From CF-162 sp040882565 (lineage in GTDB: Bacteria; Chloroflexota; Dehalococcoidia; SM23-28-2; RBG-16-64-32), in assembly GCA_040882565.1 (NCBI GenBank), contig JBBEAZ010000037.1:7166-71165 (forward strand): DNA of 64,000 nucleotides, written 5' to 3'. Within the stretch, counting starts at the first letter, position 1. Each line of letters starts with the position of its first letter. The notes under the pieces were generated by a model. It was not told the DNA's origin. It was given only the letters and a program-made list of their open reading frames with translations, and ran no database searches. The position numbers and the translations under genes were made by a program. Below, piece after piece: positions 39,834 through 49,085 of this stretch.

Positions 39834-40985
39834 CTAGAACCAGCGCCAGAGCCAGAGGCGCTCGAAGCCGACCTTTGCCCAGTGCCAGAAGCGGCCGGGG
39901 TTGCGGAGTTGGACATTGGGCTCCGGCTCGGCGAAGAAATGGCCGGTGATGTAGGCGCCGCGGCCGCCGCCGGTCTCCATGAAGCAGGCGCCCTGGCCGC
40001 CGTACGCCCAGATCGGCTGGTTGCCCGCGATCTCGGCGGCGAGGTTGCGAGCGACGACTTCCGCCTCGCCGTGGGCGAAGACGCCGGCCTTAGGGAGAAA
40101 GGTGCCGTTGGCGAGCGGCACCATCGTCACATCGCCGATCGCGTATACGTCCGCGACGGCCGTTCCCAGTGTCTCGCGGTCAACGGGGACCCAGGCGCCG
40201 CCGTTGACGAGCGCGGTGCCGGCGAGGACGTTTGGCAGCTTGTGCACGGGGGTGGCGATCAGCATATCGAAGTCGACGTGCGAACCGTCGGCGAAGTTCA
40301 TGACCCGCTTGTCCTGGTTCACGGACTTGAGCGAGACGCCGCCGGTGAAACCGATGTTTCGCTTAGCGAGCAGTTCGAGGATGCGCTCGCCGACCTCCTG
40401 GCCCGCGCCGATGATCGGCCGAGCCTCCGGCGTGTAGATGTGGATCTCGACATCGTCACGCATCTTGCGCTCGCGAAACCAGTGTTCGAGGAGCATGGCG
40501 CCTTCGTATGGAGCGGGCGGGCAGCGGCAGGGTAGCGACGGCACACAGACGGCGATGCGGCCGCCCTTGAACTGCGGCAGCGCCTCGCGCAGGCCCTCTG
40601 AGCCTTCGGAGTGGTAGAACGTCCAGGCGCGGTGCAAACCGGGCACTTCCTCAGCCGAGTAGTCCACGCCGAGAGCCACGATGAGGTAGTCGTAGGCGAG
40701 GTCGCCGGCCGTTGTCTGGATCTGCTTGTGGGCGAAGTCGAAGCCGCTGACCTCTGCGGTCTTGAACTCAATGCCCTTCTTCTCCAGCTTGCGCAGATCG
40801 CGGGTGATGCGGCCCAGGCTGCGCTGGCCGAGCATCAGCCAGGTGAGCGACGGCGCGAAGGTGTAGACGGGGGAGCGGTCGACGAGGACGACGCGGTGCT
40901 CTTTCGGCAGCATGCGCCGCAGGCGGTTGGCGGCGACGAGGCCGCCGACGCCCGCGCCGAGGACGACGACGGTCTTGCCCGGCAT
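39834..40985 (-). CDS. Sulfide:quinone oxidoreductase-like FAD flavoprotein
   Basis: 383 residues. FAD motif VVVLGAGVGGLVAANRLRRM at the N-terminus, second dinucleotide region IAVCVPSLPCRCPPAPYEGA with two cysteines (CRC), and a third motif VADVYAIGDVTMVPLANGTF. The C-terminus is very aromatic (RFWHWAKVGFERLWLWRWF), a likely membrane-docking helix, as in SQR and type II NADH dehydrogenases. It probably oxidises a sulfur compound or NAD(P)H and reduces quinone. SQR would need a further cysteine for a bridging polysulfide, so the substrate is open. dapB is 3 bp upstream. Confidence 0.82.
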   Translation of the reverse strand: MPGKTVVVLGAGVGGLVAANRLRRMLPKEHRVVLVDRSPVYTFAPSLTWLMLGQRSLGRITRDLRKLEKKGIEFKTAEVSGFDFAHKQIQTTAGDLAYDYLIVALGVDYSAEEVPGLHRAWTFYHSEGSEGLREALPQFKGGRIAVCVPSLPCRCPPAPYEGAMLLEHWFRERKMRDDVEIHIYTPEARPIIGAGQEVGERILELLAKRNIGFTGGVSLKSVNQDKRVMNFADGSHVDFDMLIATPVHKLPNVLAGTALVNGGAWVPVDRETLGTAVADVYAIGDVTMVPLANGTFLPKAGVFAHGEAEVVARNLAAEIAGNQPIWAYGGQGACFMETGGGRGAYITGHFFAEPEPNVQLRNPGRFWHWAKVGFERLWLWRWF

Positions 40986-40988
40986 CGG

Positions 40989-41780
40989 CTATTCGAAGCC
41001 GACCAGGCGGTCGAGGCCGACGACGAGGCCGTCCAGCTTCATCACTTCGCGGACGGCGAGGATGACCCCGGGCATGAAGGACGCGCGGTCGACCGTGTCG
41101 TGGCGGATGTGCAGGGTCTCGCCGGCGGCGCCGAAGATCACTTCCTGGTGGGCGACGAGGCCGGGCAAGCGCACGCTGTGGATCGTCACGCCGTCTGCCG
41201 TGCCGCCGCGCGTGCCCTGGATCGTCTCCTTCTTGGTCAGCGGGACGCGCAGGGGCTTGCTGTGCCCCTCCGCGATCGCCTTTGCGGTGGCGATGGAGGT
41301 GCCGGAAGGAGCGTCGACCTTGGCGTCGTGGTGCTGCTCGATGATCTCCGCTGTGTCGTAGAAGCGGGCGGCCATGCGCGCCATCTGCTGCATGAGGACC
41401 GCGCCGAGCGCGAAGTTGGGAGCGATGATGGCGCCGAGCCCTCGCTTCGCGCAGTCTTCGCCGAACTGGTGGACGAAGCTCTCGCTAAGGCCGCTCGTGC
41501 CGACGACCAGACGCACGTTCGCGTCGAGCGCATCTTTGGCAAGCTTCGGCGTGAACTCGGCGTTCGTGAAGTCGACGATGACGTCGGGGCGGGTGCGGGC
41601 GATCAGCGTGGCGGCGTTGCGGTCGAAGGGGATCAGCGCCTCGCCGCCGGGCAGCGAGATGTACTCCTCAGCGGAGAGCAAGTCGACAACGCCGACCGGC
41701 TCCATGTCGGGCTCGGCGGCGACGGCGTGGAGGACCTCGCGGCCCATCTTGCCACTGCCGCTGACGAGGACTTTGATCAT
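40989..41780 (-). CDS. dapB: 4-hydroxy-tetrahydrodipicolinate reductase
   Basis: 263 residues from ATG 41780 (MIKVLVSGSGKMGREVLHAV), where TATGAT lies 9 nt upstream with no ribosome site, so a leaderless mRNA is likely. The DapB catalytic segment EIIEQHHDAKVDAPSGTSI is near residue 150, and IIAPNFALGAVLMQQMAR and SVRLPGLVAHQEVIFGAAGE are family blocks. It reduces the DapA product with NAD(P)H. The flavoprotein gene starts 3 bp after its stop. Confidence 0.95.
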   Translation of the reverse strand: MIKVLVSGSGKMGREVLHAVAAEPDMEPVGVVDLLSAEEYISLPGGEALIPFDRNAATLIARTRPDVIVDFTNAEFTPKLAKDALDANVRLVVGTSGLSESFVHQFGEDCAKRGLGAIIAPNFALGAVLMQQMARMAARFYDTAEIIEQHHDAKVDAPSGTSIATAKAIAEGHSKPLRVPLTKKETIQGTRGGTADGVTIHSVRLPGLVAHQEVIFGAAGETLHIRHDTVDRASFMPGVILAVREVMKLDGLVVGLDRLVGFE

Positions 41781-41812
41781 ACCGCCACAATCATAAGGCA
41801 CGCGGCAGTGGG

Positions 41813-42820
41813 TTAGGCGGGCACGCCCTCCACAACTGATGCCTCGTCGGAACCAAGCGGGACGACGCGGGTAAGCCGAAAACCGCTTGCGTCGAAGAGT
41901 TGCCGGAATTCATCTTCCGTTCGCTCACGGCCGCCTGGCAGCGCCAGCATGTTGAGGTCCAGAAACTTCGTAGCGGGGCCCATATTGGGATCGCCGATTA
42001 CGCGGTCGATGACCAAAAGCCGGGAGCCTGTCCCCATGGACTTACGGCACACCCGCAGTATCTCCGCCGACTCCTGGTCGGGCCAATCGTGGATGATCGA
42101 TTTCAAGATGTATGCGTCTCCACCCTCGGGAACGGACTCGAAGAAACTGCCGACGACGACCTTGCAGCGGTCGGCCACGCCGGCTGTCCTCAGGTCCTCG
42201 TCGGAAGCGACGTGCGGCTGATCGAAGACAACGCCTCGCACTGTTGGGTTGGCGGCCAGGATGTCCGCCAGCAGGGCGCCGCGGTTACCCCCGACATCGA
42301 CGACGTTCGAAAACTGCGAGAAATCGTAGGCAGCGAGCAGCAGCCCGGAGACCGATCTGGACTGCGACGTCATCGCTGCGTTGAAGATCTCATTCAGCTC
42401 TGGTCTCTCTGATCGATACGTCCATACGTCGGTGCCATACAACTGCGGAAAGATGTTCTTGCCGGTTTTCACGCCCGTAAGTAAGTTGCCCCAGGTGTTC
42501 CAGAAGTACTCCTGGCCGATTAGCAACGCCCAACCGCTGCCCGGTTCGCGCGCGTCACTAAGCAAGCACTCACTGAGCGGTGTCAGCCCGAATGTGCGGC
42601 CGGCCGTCTCGTGAAATACCCCGACAGACGCCAGCGCCCGCAATAGGCGATAGAGTCCGTCGGGGTCTGTCGACGTGGCTTGCGCGAGCTCTTCACTGCT
42701 GCGGGGGCCGTCCTTGATCAGATCCGCGATGCCCAGCACGGCCGCCACGTGAATGGCCTGCGACACGCGGAAGCCACCGATCATTCGCATGAGGGTTGTG
42801 ATGGGTCGCTCGTCCGTCAT
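41813..42820 (-). CDS. Class I O-methyltransferase (acetylserotonin / hydroxyneurosporene type)
   Basis: 335 residues. The N-terminal dimerisation winged helix (AIHVAAVLGIADLIKDGPRS, YRLLRALASVGVFHE) and the SAM domain (FSNVVDVGGNRGALLADILA, VVFDQPHVA, YILKSIIHDWPDQESAEILR) follow the plant-like O-methyltransferase layout. The catalytic His is in IIHDWPD. It is monocistronic; its product is unknown, but the family often modifies secondary metabolites. Confidence 0.9.
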   Translation of the reverse strand: MTDERPITTLMRMIGGFRVSQAIHVAAVLGIADLIKDGPRSSEELAQATSTDPDGLYRLLRALASVGVFHETAGRTFGLTPLSECLLSDAREPGSGWALLIGQEYFWNTWGNLLTGVKTGKNIFPQLYGTDVWTYRSERPELNEIFNAAMTSQSRSVSGLLLAAYDFSQFSNVVDVGGNRGALLADILAANPTVRGVVFDQPHVASDEDLRTAGVADRCKVVVGSFFESVPEGGDAYILKSIIHDWPDQESAEILRVCRKSMGTGSRLLVIDRVIGDPNMGPATKFLDLNMLALPGGRERTEDEFRQLFDASGFRLTRVVPLGSDEASVVEGVPA

Positions 42821-42857
42821 TCTGTTCTACAACTCCGCTTCAGGGATGATAGCAAAA

Positions 42858-42881
42858 GGCCGGGGCGATTTCGCCCCGGCC
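42858..42881 (-). terminator. Rho-independent terminator behind a vanished gene end
   Basis: On the minus strand a perfect 11-bp stem GGCCGGGGCGA with a 2-nt loop is followed by TTTTGCT. It lies 12 bp past the TAA of the pnp-like tail remnant at 42893-42925, so it would end transcription coming from that side. Confidence 0.65.
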
Positions 42882-42892
42882 CAGGTTGCATC

Positions 42893-42925
42893 TTACCAGC
42901 GCTTCATGGGCGCTGGAGGTGGGGG
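42893..42925 (-). pseudogene. Remnant of a gene end encoding PPPPAPMKRW
   Basis: Minus-strand codons read PPPPAPMKRW followed by TAA. The same ten residues and stop end the intact pnp gene at 45173-45202. The DNA around the codons is closely similar (ACCAGCGCTTCATGGGCGC against ACCAGCGCTTCATTGGCGC). No start or upstream domain is recognisable within the open frame. Confidence 0.5.
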
Positions 42926-43066
42926 GCGAGCCTGCCTGCGAAGTTTAGACGAAAGTGTAATCAAGAGTAGGCGAATAGCAATGGCCGCGTAAGCTGGGGG
43001 GGGTAGACTTCTTAAAGAACAGCGTAAGAAATACGCGTACAACGCAGCGAGACGGAGGTATTGGGC

Positions 43067-43621
43067 ATGCGCCTGCTAGCAATTCTCGCCGTGGCCGTGC
43101 TCGTCGTGGCCTGTTCCGACGATGATGACGAGGAACTGGTGCCGGACGGGTTGGAAACAGAGCCGATTGCCAGTGTCCCTGTGGACTGGCCCACCTACAC
43201 CAACCCGGATGGTCTCTTCAGTCTCCGGCATCCACCAGATTGGCACGAGCTGGACAACGCCTTCTACTCTTATGACCCGACCGAGGACGGAAGCAAAATC
43301 CTGCCTCCAGAGGAGGTCAAAGTCGAGGTCAACTACTATCAAGCCAAGGGTTCGACCGGGTGTTTCGCTTTGGATATCGACCCTGAGACGGGTGAGGTGA
43401 GCTCAGTTGAGCCCGGGGCTACTGAGTCGACCCTCGGGGGTGAACCGGCGTGGGACATAGTCAGAACACCGCCTGAGATTCAGGAACCGGCCACCCGTGC
43501 ACATTCCCGAGCGCTTGTGCGGGAGGGCCTTTGCATGGGCATCGTGGCCTACTTCACGCAAGAGACGCCAGACGAGTCGTTATTCTCCCAGATCGCAAGC
43601 ACTCTTGAATTTGGGCCGTAG
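43067..43621 (+). CDS. Lipoprotein, unknown function
   Basis: 184 residues from ATG 43067 with GGAGGT upstream. MRLLAILAVAVLVVACSDDD is a short signal with lipobox VVAC. The mature part has WPTYTNPDGLFSLRHPPDWH, a pattern of PsbP-like or LpqN-like lipoproteins, and two cysteines in the later half. It ends 1 bp before the M23 peptidase gene, so both are on one transcript. No specific function. Confidence 0.75.
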   Translation: MRLLAILAVAVLVVACSDDDDEELVPDGLETEPIASVPVDWPTYTNPDGLFSLRHPPDWHELDNAFYSYDPTEDGSKILPPEEVKVEVNYYQAKGSTGCFALDIDPETGEVSSVEPGATESTLGGEPAWDIVRTPPEIQEPATRAHSRALVREGLCMGIVAYFTQETPDESLFSQIASTLEFGP

Positions 43622-43622
43622 G

Positions 43623-45088
43623 ATGAGTCGTTTGGTCTGGAGAATCACCGCGATTGGTGTTGTGGCCGGCGCTGCGATTATTAATACAGGCGGATCATCA
43701 GCCCACCACGAACCACGCCAACTCCCCTGGCCGACGGGGATCGAGCATCGAATAACAGAAGGGTATACGTATGGCTGCTCCCCCACTCACGACACGATGA
43801 CTGCAGCCAGCGCTACTGCCTATAACGCCAGCTATATGCAATCGACTTTCAGTTCAATTTGGGGCAGGAAGTAAGCTCAGTAGCTGTGGGACGCGTGGTG
43901 GTCCGCGAGAACGCCGGCGACCTTTACGGGAACAAGGTTGTGCTCGACCACAGCCAAGGCGACTACAGTGTGTACGCGCACTTCCAGGATGGTATGACCT
44001 GGGGTCCAGGAATTAACCCAGGGACTGTAGTCAGCCAGGGACGAGTCCTTGGGTACGCGGGCAGCACCGGGCTGTCGACAGGCCCTCATTTGCATTTTCA
44101 CATGCAGCACAACCTGGACGCGGTCAACCCCGAGCCCATGTCCGGGATAAGTGGCTTCGGGAACTACGGCGCAAACCCGCAGAACGATTGCCCCATCGGT
44201 GACCCTGGGTCAGAGTGGTATTCGCCCCTCTGGCCTTCCTTCCCGGCAAGCTCTGATGGGGACGGGTATTGGGACAATCACGAACACTACTTCGGAACCC
44301 TCGACAACGACGGGTGCGGGTACATAGCCGGTGGCGACCGTTTCTCGTATACGTGGCCACCGGATCTTATCGAGTCAGACACGATCAATATTCAGGATGT
44401 CCTGGAGCTCAAGCCGGTGTTCGGGGCGTCGGTTCCCCCCGCCGACACTCGCTATGACATAGTCGTGAGCGGCAGCATAAATATCGCTGATGTCTTGAGT
44501 TTGAAACCGTTGGGCAGGAGCTGCTCCGGTGGTTCAGTGCCGTCGTCACCTGGTGGTGGAGGAGGCGGTGGCGTGGCGCCATCCGAGCCACTGCTTGTGG
44601 GGATCGACGCGCACCCCGAACTTCTCCCGGCAAACACCGCCACATCGCTAGGGACGCGCGAGTTATGCACTGCCACGCTAAACGGAACCCTCGTCTCGGT
44701 GGATGTAACGATCGAAGGCGTGCCACCGGTTGATGCGGATGGCGGGGGACTGGACGCGGTGCAATTCGAATTGCACTATGATCCTGCGATCGTCAACGTG
44801 ATCGCAAGCGACCACTCGATGTTCCTCGCCGTGAATGCTGGATCGTCCCTGGTATCGCTGGGGGACACAGCACCCGACGCTGACGGGACCTTCCTCGTAG
44901 CGGTGGCTGATTTTGGTGCGTCGACGGCGGAGGACGGCGAAGGAGTACTCGCGCGGATCACGTTCCAGGGACTTTCGCCAGGTACCGCGCTGCTGACGCT
45001 GGAGGATGTGGTGCTTGTGGACTCGCTTGGCAACGAGTACTACGCCGACCCGGTGTTGGATGGATGTGTGATCGTCGCGCCACCGTAG
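43623..45088 (+). pseudogene. M23-type cell-wall peptidase with dockerin-like and cohesin-like segments, frameshifted by a dinucleotide
   Basis: ATG 43623 starts MSRLVWRITAIGVVAGAAII, a signal peptide, then EGYTYGCSPTHD and on to YNASY, after which the frame ends at a TAA (43872-43874). Removing two bases in TATAT near 43836-43840 joins it to AIDFQFNLGQEVSSVAVGRV and the LytM core with SQGDYSVYAHF and TGPHLHFHM. The 1,466-nt span minus 2 gives 488 whole codons. Next come two degenerate dockerin-like units (INIQDVLELKPVFG, INIADVLSLKPL), a Gly-rich linker and a cohesin-like beta domain (ELHYDPAIVNVIASDHSMFL, LARITFQGLSPGTALLTL). It may be real decay or a slippage switch. Confidence 0.72.
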
Positions 45089-45122
45089 CGGTCGACCGCG
45101 CTCAGATGTTAATGGGATAGAA

Positions 45123-45151
45123 AAGAGGGTGGGCATTACGCCGACCCTCTT
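45123..45151. terminator. Shared bidirectional terminator between the M23 gene and pnp
   Basis: AAGAGGGT and ACCCTCTT form an 8-bp stem. On the minus strand it is followed by TTTCTATC, a T-rich tail suited to pnp. On the plus strand the tail is poorer, so it is mainly a pnp terminator. Confidence 0.65.
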
Positions 45152-45172
45152 GCCGTGTAATCGCGCTCTGGC

Positions 45173-47668
45173 TTACCAGCGCTTCATTGGCGCCGGGGGT
45201 GGGGGCGGGGGAGGATCGCCTGGCTCGCGCCGGAATCCGCCGTCGGGCGGGCCGCTTTGGCCGCCGCGGTTGCCGCCACCGAAGCCACCGCCACCACTGC
45301 GGCGCTGTCCGCCTCCGCCGCCGCCGTAGCCGCCGCCACCGCTGCGCGGCCGATCGCCGCCACCGCCGCCGCCACCGCCGCCGTAGCCACCACCACCGCT
45401 GCGTGGCCGGTCTCCGCCGCCGGTGCGCGGGCGGCCGTTGCCGCCGCCGCCGCCGCCGCTGCGGGGTCCACGGTCGCGGTTGAATCCGCCGCCGCCGCTG
45501 CGGCCACCACGGTCGCGGCCACCGCCGCCACCGAAGCCGCCGCCGCGCGAGGCTGCCTGCGAGGCGCGCGAGGCCTCAAGTGCTTCTTCCAGGGTCATGC
45601 CTTCGAGGATCGCCCGGCGGGAGAGGTTGACGCGGCCCATCGAGTCGACCTCGATGACCATGACGGTCACTTCGTCGCCGATGTTGACCACGTCCTCGAC
45701 GCGTCGCGGCGCCTCGGTGTCAAGGTCCTCGAGGCGGATCAGGCCGTCCTTGCCGGGTGCGATCTCGGCGAAAGCGCCGAAGTTCGTCGTGCGGGTGACA
45801 GTGCCGGTGTAGGTCTCGCCGATCTCGACGTCCTTGGTCAGGCCTTCGATGATGCTGATCGCCTTCTGGGCCTGCTCCTCGTTCGGGGAGCCGATGAAGA
45901 CCGTGCCGTCGTCTTCGATGTCGACGCTGCACTTCGTCTCTTCGATGATCGAGCGGATCATGCGGCCGCCGGGCCCGATCACCGCGCCGATCTTGTCCTG
46001 CGGGATCGTGATGCGGTACATGCGAGGAGCAAAGGGCGATAGCTCCTTGCGCGGTTCCGCGATCACTTCCTTCATCTTGTCGAGAATGAAGAGGCGCGCC
46101 TCTTTGGCGCGGGCCATCGCCTGTTCGAGGATCTCGTTGGTGATGCCCTTGATCTTGATGTCCATCTGGAGGGCCGTGACGCCCTCAGCGGTGCCGGCGA
46201 CCTTGAAGTCCATGTCGCCGTAGCCGTCTTCCATGCCGGCGATGTCCGTCAGCACCTGGAAGCTGTCCTCGCCCTTGATCAGACCCATCGCCACTCCGGC
46301 AACCGGTGATTTGATCGGCACGCCGGCGTCCATAAGGGCCAGGGTGCTGCCGCAGGTGCTCGCCATCGAGGAGCTGCCGTTGCTGGAGAGGATCTCGGAG
46401 ACGAGACGGATGGTGTAAGGGAACTCTTCCTCGTCCGGCACGACCGGCAAGAGGGCGCGCTCCGCGAGTGCGCCGTGGCCGGTGTCGCGTCGGCTGGGCC
46501 CGCGCATTGGCCTCGCTTCGCCGACTGAGTACGGAGGGAAGTTGTAGTGGTGAAGGTAGCGACGCGAGTCTTCCGGCTCGATGCCGTCGATCCGCTGCTG
46601 CTCGCCCATCGAGCCGAGCGTGAGGACGGTCAGCGCCTGGGTCTCGCCGCGCGTGAAGAGTCCGGAGCCGTGCGTGCGGGGGATGAGACCGACCTCGACC
46701 GAGATCGGCCGGATGTCGTTGGGCTTGCGGCCGTCGGGGCGCTTGTCGTCTTTCAGGATGCTGTTGCGGATGAGCTGCTTGACGTACTCGTCGAGGGCGG
46801 CTTTGACGTCGGTCGCTTCGTATTGCTCGGCGAATGCTTCGGCGGTCTCTATGCGGGCCTCGTCAAGGAGGCCTGCCCGCTCGTCCTTGGCGGCGGCGAA
46901 GAGGTCCCAGTTCTGGGCGGCGGCGAAGGCGCCGACTGCCTCCTTGACGTCGTCCGGGATGGACTTCACTAGAAATTCGCGCTTGTGCTTACCGACGCTG
47001 GTCGTCATCTCTTGCTGAAGGTGGATCACCTCGGCGTTGACTTCCTGGGCGCGGCGCATCGCCTCGAGGAGGACCTCCTCGGAGACTTCCTTCGCGCCGC
47101 ACTCAACCATTACGATCGCGTCCCGGGTGCCGGCGACGACGATGTCGAGAGTGCTCTCTTCACGCTGCGCGTACGTCGGGTTCACGATGTACTCGCCTTC
47201 GATGTAACCGATGCGTGTGCCGGAGACAGGCCCCTGGAAGGGAATGTCCGAGATCGAGAGCGCCGTCGAGGCGCCGATGATCGCGAGGACGTCGGGGTCG
47301 TTCTCCTGGTCGGCGGCGAGCGTGGTGATCACGACCTGCACGTCGTTGCGCATGCCCTTGGGGAACAGCGGGCGCAGCGGCCGGTCGGTGAGGCGAGCGG
47401 TGAGGATGCCCTCGCTGCTGGGGCGGCCTTCCCGGCGGAAGAAGCCGCCTGGGATCTTGCCTGCCGAGTACATGCGCTCTTCGAAGTCCACCGTAAGCGG
47501 GAAGAAGTCCACGCCTTCGCGGGTGGTGTTGTTCATGACGGCCGTGACGAGGACCATCGTGTCGCCGTAGCGCACAGTGACTGCGCCGTTGGCGAGCCCG
47601 GCCATGCGGCCGGTCTCTATGATCAGCGGCTTGCCGCCGATCTCTCGCTGGAATGTTTCTACTGCCAT
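45173..47668 (-). CDS. pnp: Polyribonucleotide nucleotidyltransferase with a long RGG-rich tail
   Basis: 831 residues, longer than the usual 700-720. Two RNase PH domains (LIIETGRMAGLANGAVTVRY, FFRREGRPSSEGILTARLTD; second with SSMASTCGSTLALMDAGVPI) and a helical linker precede a KH domain (AVIGPGGRMIRSIIEETKC) and an S1 domain (VTRTTNFGAFAEIAPGKDGL). The extra C-terminal 110 residues are Gly/Arg-rich repeats (SGGGGYGGGGGGGGGDRPRS type) ending in a proline run and APMKRW. It degrades RNA from the 3' end with phosphate. RGG tails bind RNA. rpsO precedes it, the usual order. Confidence 0.96.
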   Translation of the reverse strand: MAVETFQREIGGKPLIIETGRMAGLANGAVTVRYGDTMVLVTAVMNNTTREGVDFFPLTVDFEERMYSAGKIPGGFFRREGRPSSEGILTARLTDRPLRPLFPKGMRNDVQVVITTLAADQENDPDVLAIIGASTALSISDIPFQGPVSGTRIGYIEGEYIVNPTYAQREESTLDIVVAGTRDAIVMVECGAKEVSEEVLLEAMRRAQEVNAEVIHLQQEMTTSVGKHKREFLVKSIPDDVKEAVGAFAAAQNWDLFAAAKDERAGLLDEARIETAEAFAEQYEATDVKAALDEYVKQLIRNSILKDDKRPDGRKPNDIRPISVEVGLIPRTHGSGLFTRGETQALTVLTLGSMGEQQRIDGIEPEDSRRYLHHYNFPPYSVGEARPMRGPSRRDTGHGALAERALLPVVPDEEEFPYTIRLVSEILSSNGSSSMASTCGSTLALMDAGVPIKSPVAGVAMGLIKGEDSFQVLTDIAGMEDGYGDMDFKVAGTAEGVTALQMDIKIKGITNEILEQAMARAKEARLFILDKMKEVIAEPRKELSPFAPRMYRITIPQDKIGAVIGPGGRMIRSIIEETKCSVDIEDDGTVFIGSPNEEQAQKAISIIEGLTKDVEIGETYTGTVTRTTNFGAFAEIAPGKDGLIRLEDLDTEAPRRVEDVVNIGDEVTVMVIEVDSMGRVNLSRRAILEGMTLEEALEASRASQAASRGGGFGGGGGRDRGGRSGGGGFNRDRGPRSGGGGGGNGRPRTGGGDRPRSGGGGYGGGGGGGGGDRPRSGGGGYGGGGGGQRRSGGGGFGGGNRGGQSGPPDGGFRREPGDPPPPPPPAPMKRW

Positions 47669-47860
47669 GTGGTCTGTGACCTCCAGGTATAGTGGTCTGA
47701 TTCGCGCGGGCGGTTTCCGGCCTGCTGTGACGCGGTGTTATCGCGCATTCGGGGGGTCCTAACCTCAAGCACCCCGGGGATGGCGGCTTCGCTGCGTGCG
47801 GCGTCCGTAACCTTTCGGCCCGCTATGTTCAGCCCAATCGTATGGACCGGGAAAGAGAAA

Positions 47861-47883
47861 GGCCCGCGCTATTTGCGCAGGCC
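47861..47883 (-). terminator. rpsO terminator or attenuator overlapping the stop codon
   Basis: On the minus strand GGCCTGCGC and GCGCGGGCC, with one G-U pair, form a 9-bp stem around AAATA. It is followed by TTTCTCTTTC. The rpsO stop codon lies in the stem-loop. It may partly separate rpsO from pnp. Confidence 0.6.
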
Positions 47884-48135
47884 GAGTTTCGCGATAAGTG
47901 CCTTGTAGCTTGCCGGCTTTTGGCGGTTCAGGTACCTCAGTAGCCGTCGCCTCTGGCCTACGAGCATGATGAGCCCACGCTGAGAATGGAAATCTTTCCG
48001 ATTCGCCCGCAGGTGATCGGTAAGTTGTTTGATCCGCTCCGTGAGGAGCGCGACCTGTATCTCAGTGGATCCTGTATCGGTCGGGTGGGACCGATTATCG
48101 GCGGTGATTTCCGCCGTTAGTTCCGTCGTGAGCAT
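47869..48135 (-). CDS. rpsO: 30S ribosomal protein S15
   Basis: 88 residues, standard length. DTGSTEIQVALLTERIKQLT and HLRANRKDFHSQRGLIMLVG with RRRLLRYLNRQKPASYKALI are the S15 helices that bind 16S rRNA. GGAAG lies upstream and TATACT at 48176-48181 (complement) is a likely -10. pnp is 200 bp downstream on the same strand. Confidence 0.97.
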   Translation of the reverse strand: MLTTELTAEITADNRSHPTDTGSTEIQVALLTERIKQLTDHLRANRKDFHSQRGLIMLVGQRRRLLRYLNRQKPASYKALIAKLGLRK

Positions 48136-48227
48136 TTACGAGGGTATCGCTTCCTTCTACTTTCCTTCGCCAGCGAGTATAGCACACTGGTTTCGGTAGG
48201 CGGAACATTGCATCATGGTCGTGCCAG

Positions 48228-49085
48228 ATGCCGAAGACCATCGTAGTCACCGATAGCTCCACGTGTCTGCCGGCCGCGCTACGAACAGAACTCGGCATAG
48301 TCACAGTCCCGCTGGGCCTGCTAATCGGCGAGGAGGTGTATCCGGACGGCTCGTTGACGTCTGGGGAGCTGTTCCGGCTGGCGGAGGCAGCGCGAACCCC
48401 CGTGCGCACCGCCACGCCAACACCCGGCGAGTTCCTGTCGGCGTTCGGGGAGGCACGCGAGGCAGGCGCGGATTCAGTGCTCTGCCTGACGCTCGCCGCC
48501 TCGTTCAGCAGCACTTATGAGTCGGCGGTGGCGGCCCAGGCACTTGCCATTGAGGAATTGCCGGACTTCGAGGTGCGAGTCGTCGACAGCGGCGGGCTGG
48601 CGATGACGCATGGCTTCGCGGTGCTGGCGGCGGCGCGCACGCTGGCAGCCAGGGGTTCGCTTGATGATGCAGCAGCGGCGGCGAGCTCTGTCGGTGGGCG
48701 AGGGCGGCTGGCGGGGCTGCTGGGGACGACGCTTTACTTGGCGCGTGGCGGACGTGTCCCCTGGATCTTGCACTGGGCAGCCAATGTGCTGCGCATCCGG
48801 CCACTATTGGCGTACGAGGGCGGCCGCGCGCATTCGATCGGGCAGGTGAGAACGGAGCGGCGCGGACTGGAGAGGCTCGTGGCGTTTGCGCAGGCGCACC
48901 AGAACGGCGGCCACCTGAGGGTGGCTGTGATGCACACGGAGGCGGCAGAAGCCGCCGAGCGCTTGTCCGAGGCGATCTGCCGGGAGTTGGCGCCCGCGGA
49001 GTTGGTGCGGACCGATTTCACCGCGGTGATGGCGGCGCACACCGGACCCGGCTTCGTTGGCCTGGCGTTCTACGAAGATGACTGA
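48228..49085 (+). CDS. DegV-family fatty-acid-binding protein
   Basis: 285 residues. The DegV fold shows TIVVTDSSTCLPAALRTELG, then LTSGELFRLAEAARTPVRTA, PTPGEFLSAF and VLCLTLAASFSSTYESAVAA. The later GLLGTTLYLARGGRVPWILH and ending HTGPGFVGLAFYEDD are typical. In Firmicutes DegV/FakB proteins hold a fatty acid for the kinase FakA. No fakA is present here, so the role is inferred. The stop overlaps the next gene by 8 bp. Confidence 0.9.
   Translation: MPKTIVVTDSSTCLPAALRTELGIVTVPLGLLIGEEVYPDGSLTSGELFRLAEAARTPVRTATPTPGEFLSAFGEAREAGADSVLCLTLAASFSSTYESAVAAQALAIEELPDFEVRVVDSGGLAMTHGFAVLAAARTLAARGSLDDAAAAASSVGGRGRLAGLLGTTLYLARGGRVPWILHWAANVLRIRPLLAYEGGRAHSIGQVRTERRGLERLVAFAQAHQNGGHLRVAVMHTEAAEAAERLSEAICRELAPAELVRTDFTAVMAAHTGPGFVGLAFYEDD

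Noticed and set aside
45240..45550. CRISPR-like or tandem DNA repeat in the pnp 3' end
   Set aside because: It is coding DNA for Gly/Arg-rich protein repeats of irregular spacing, with no spacers.
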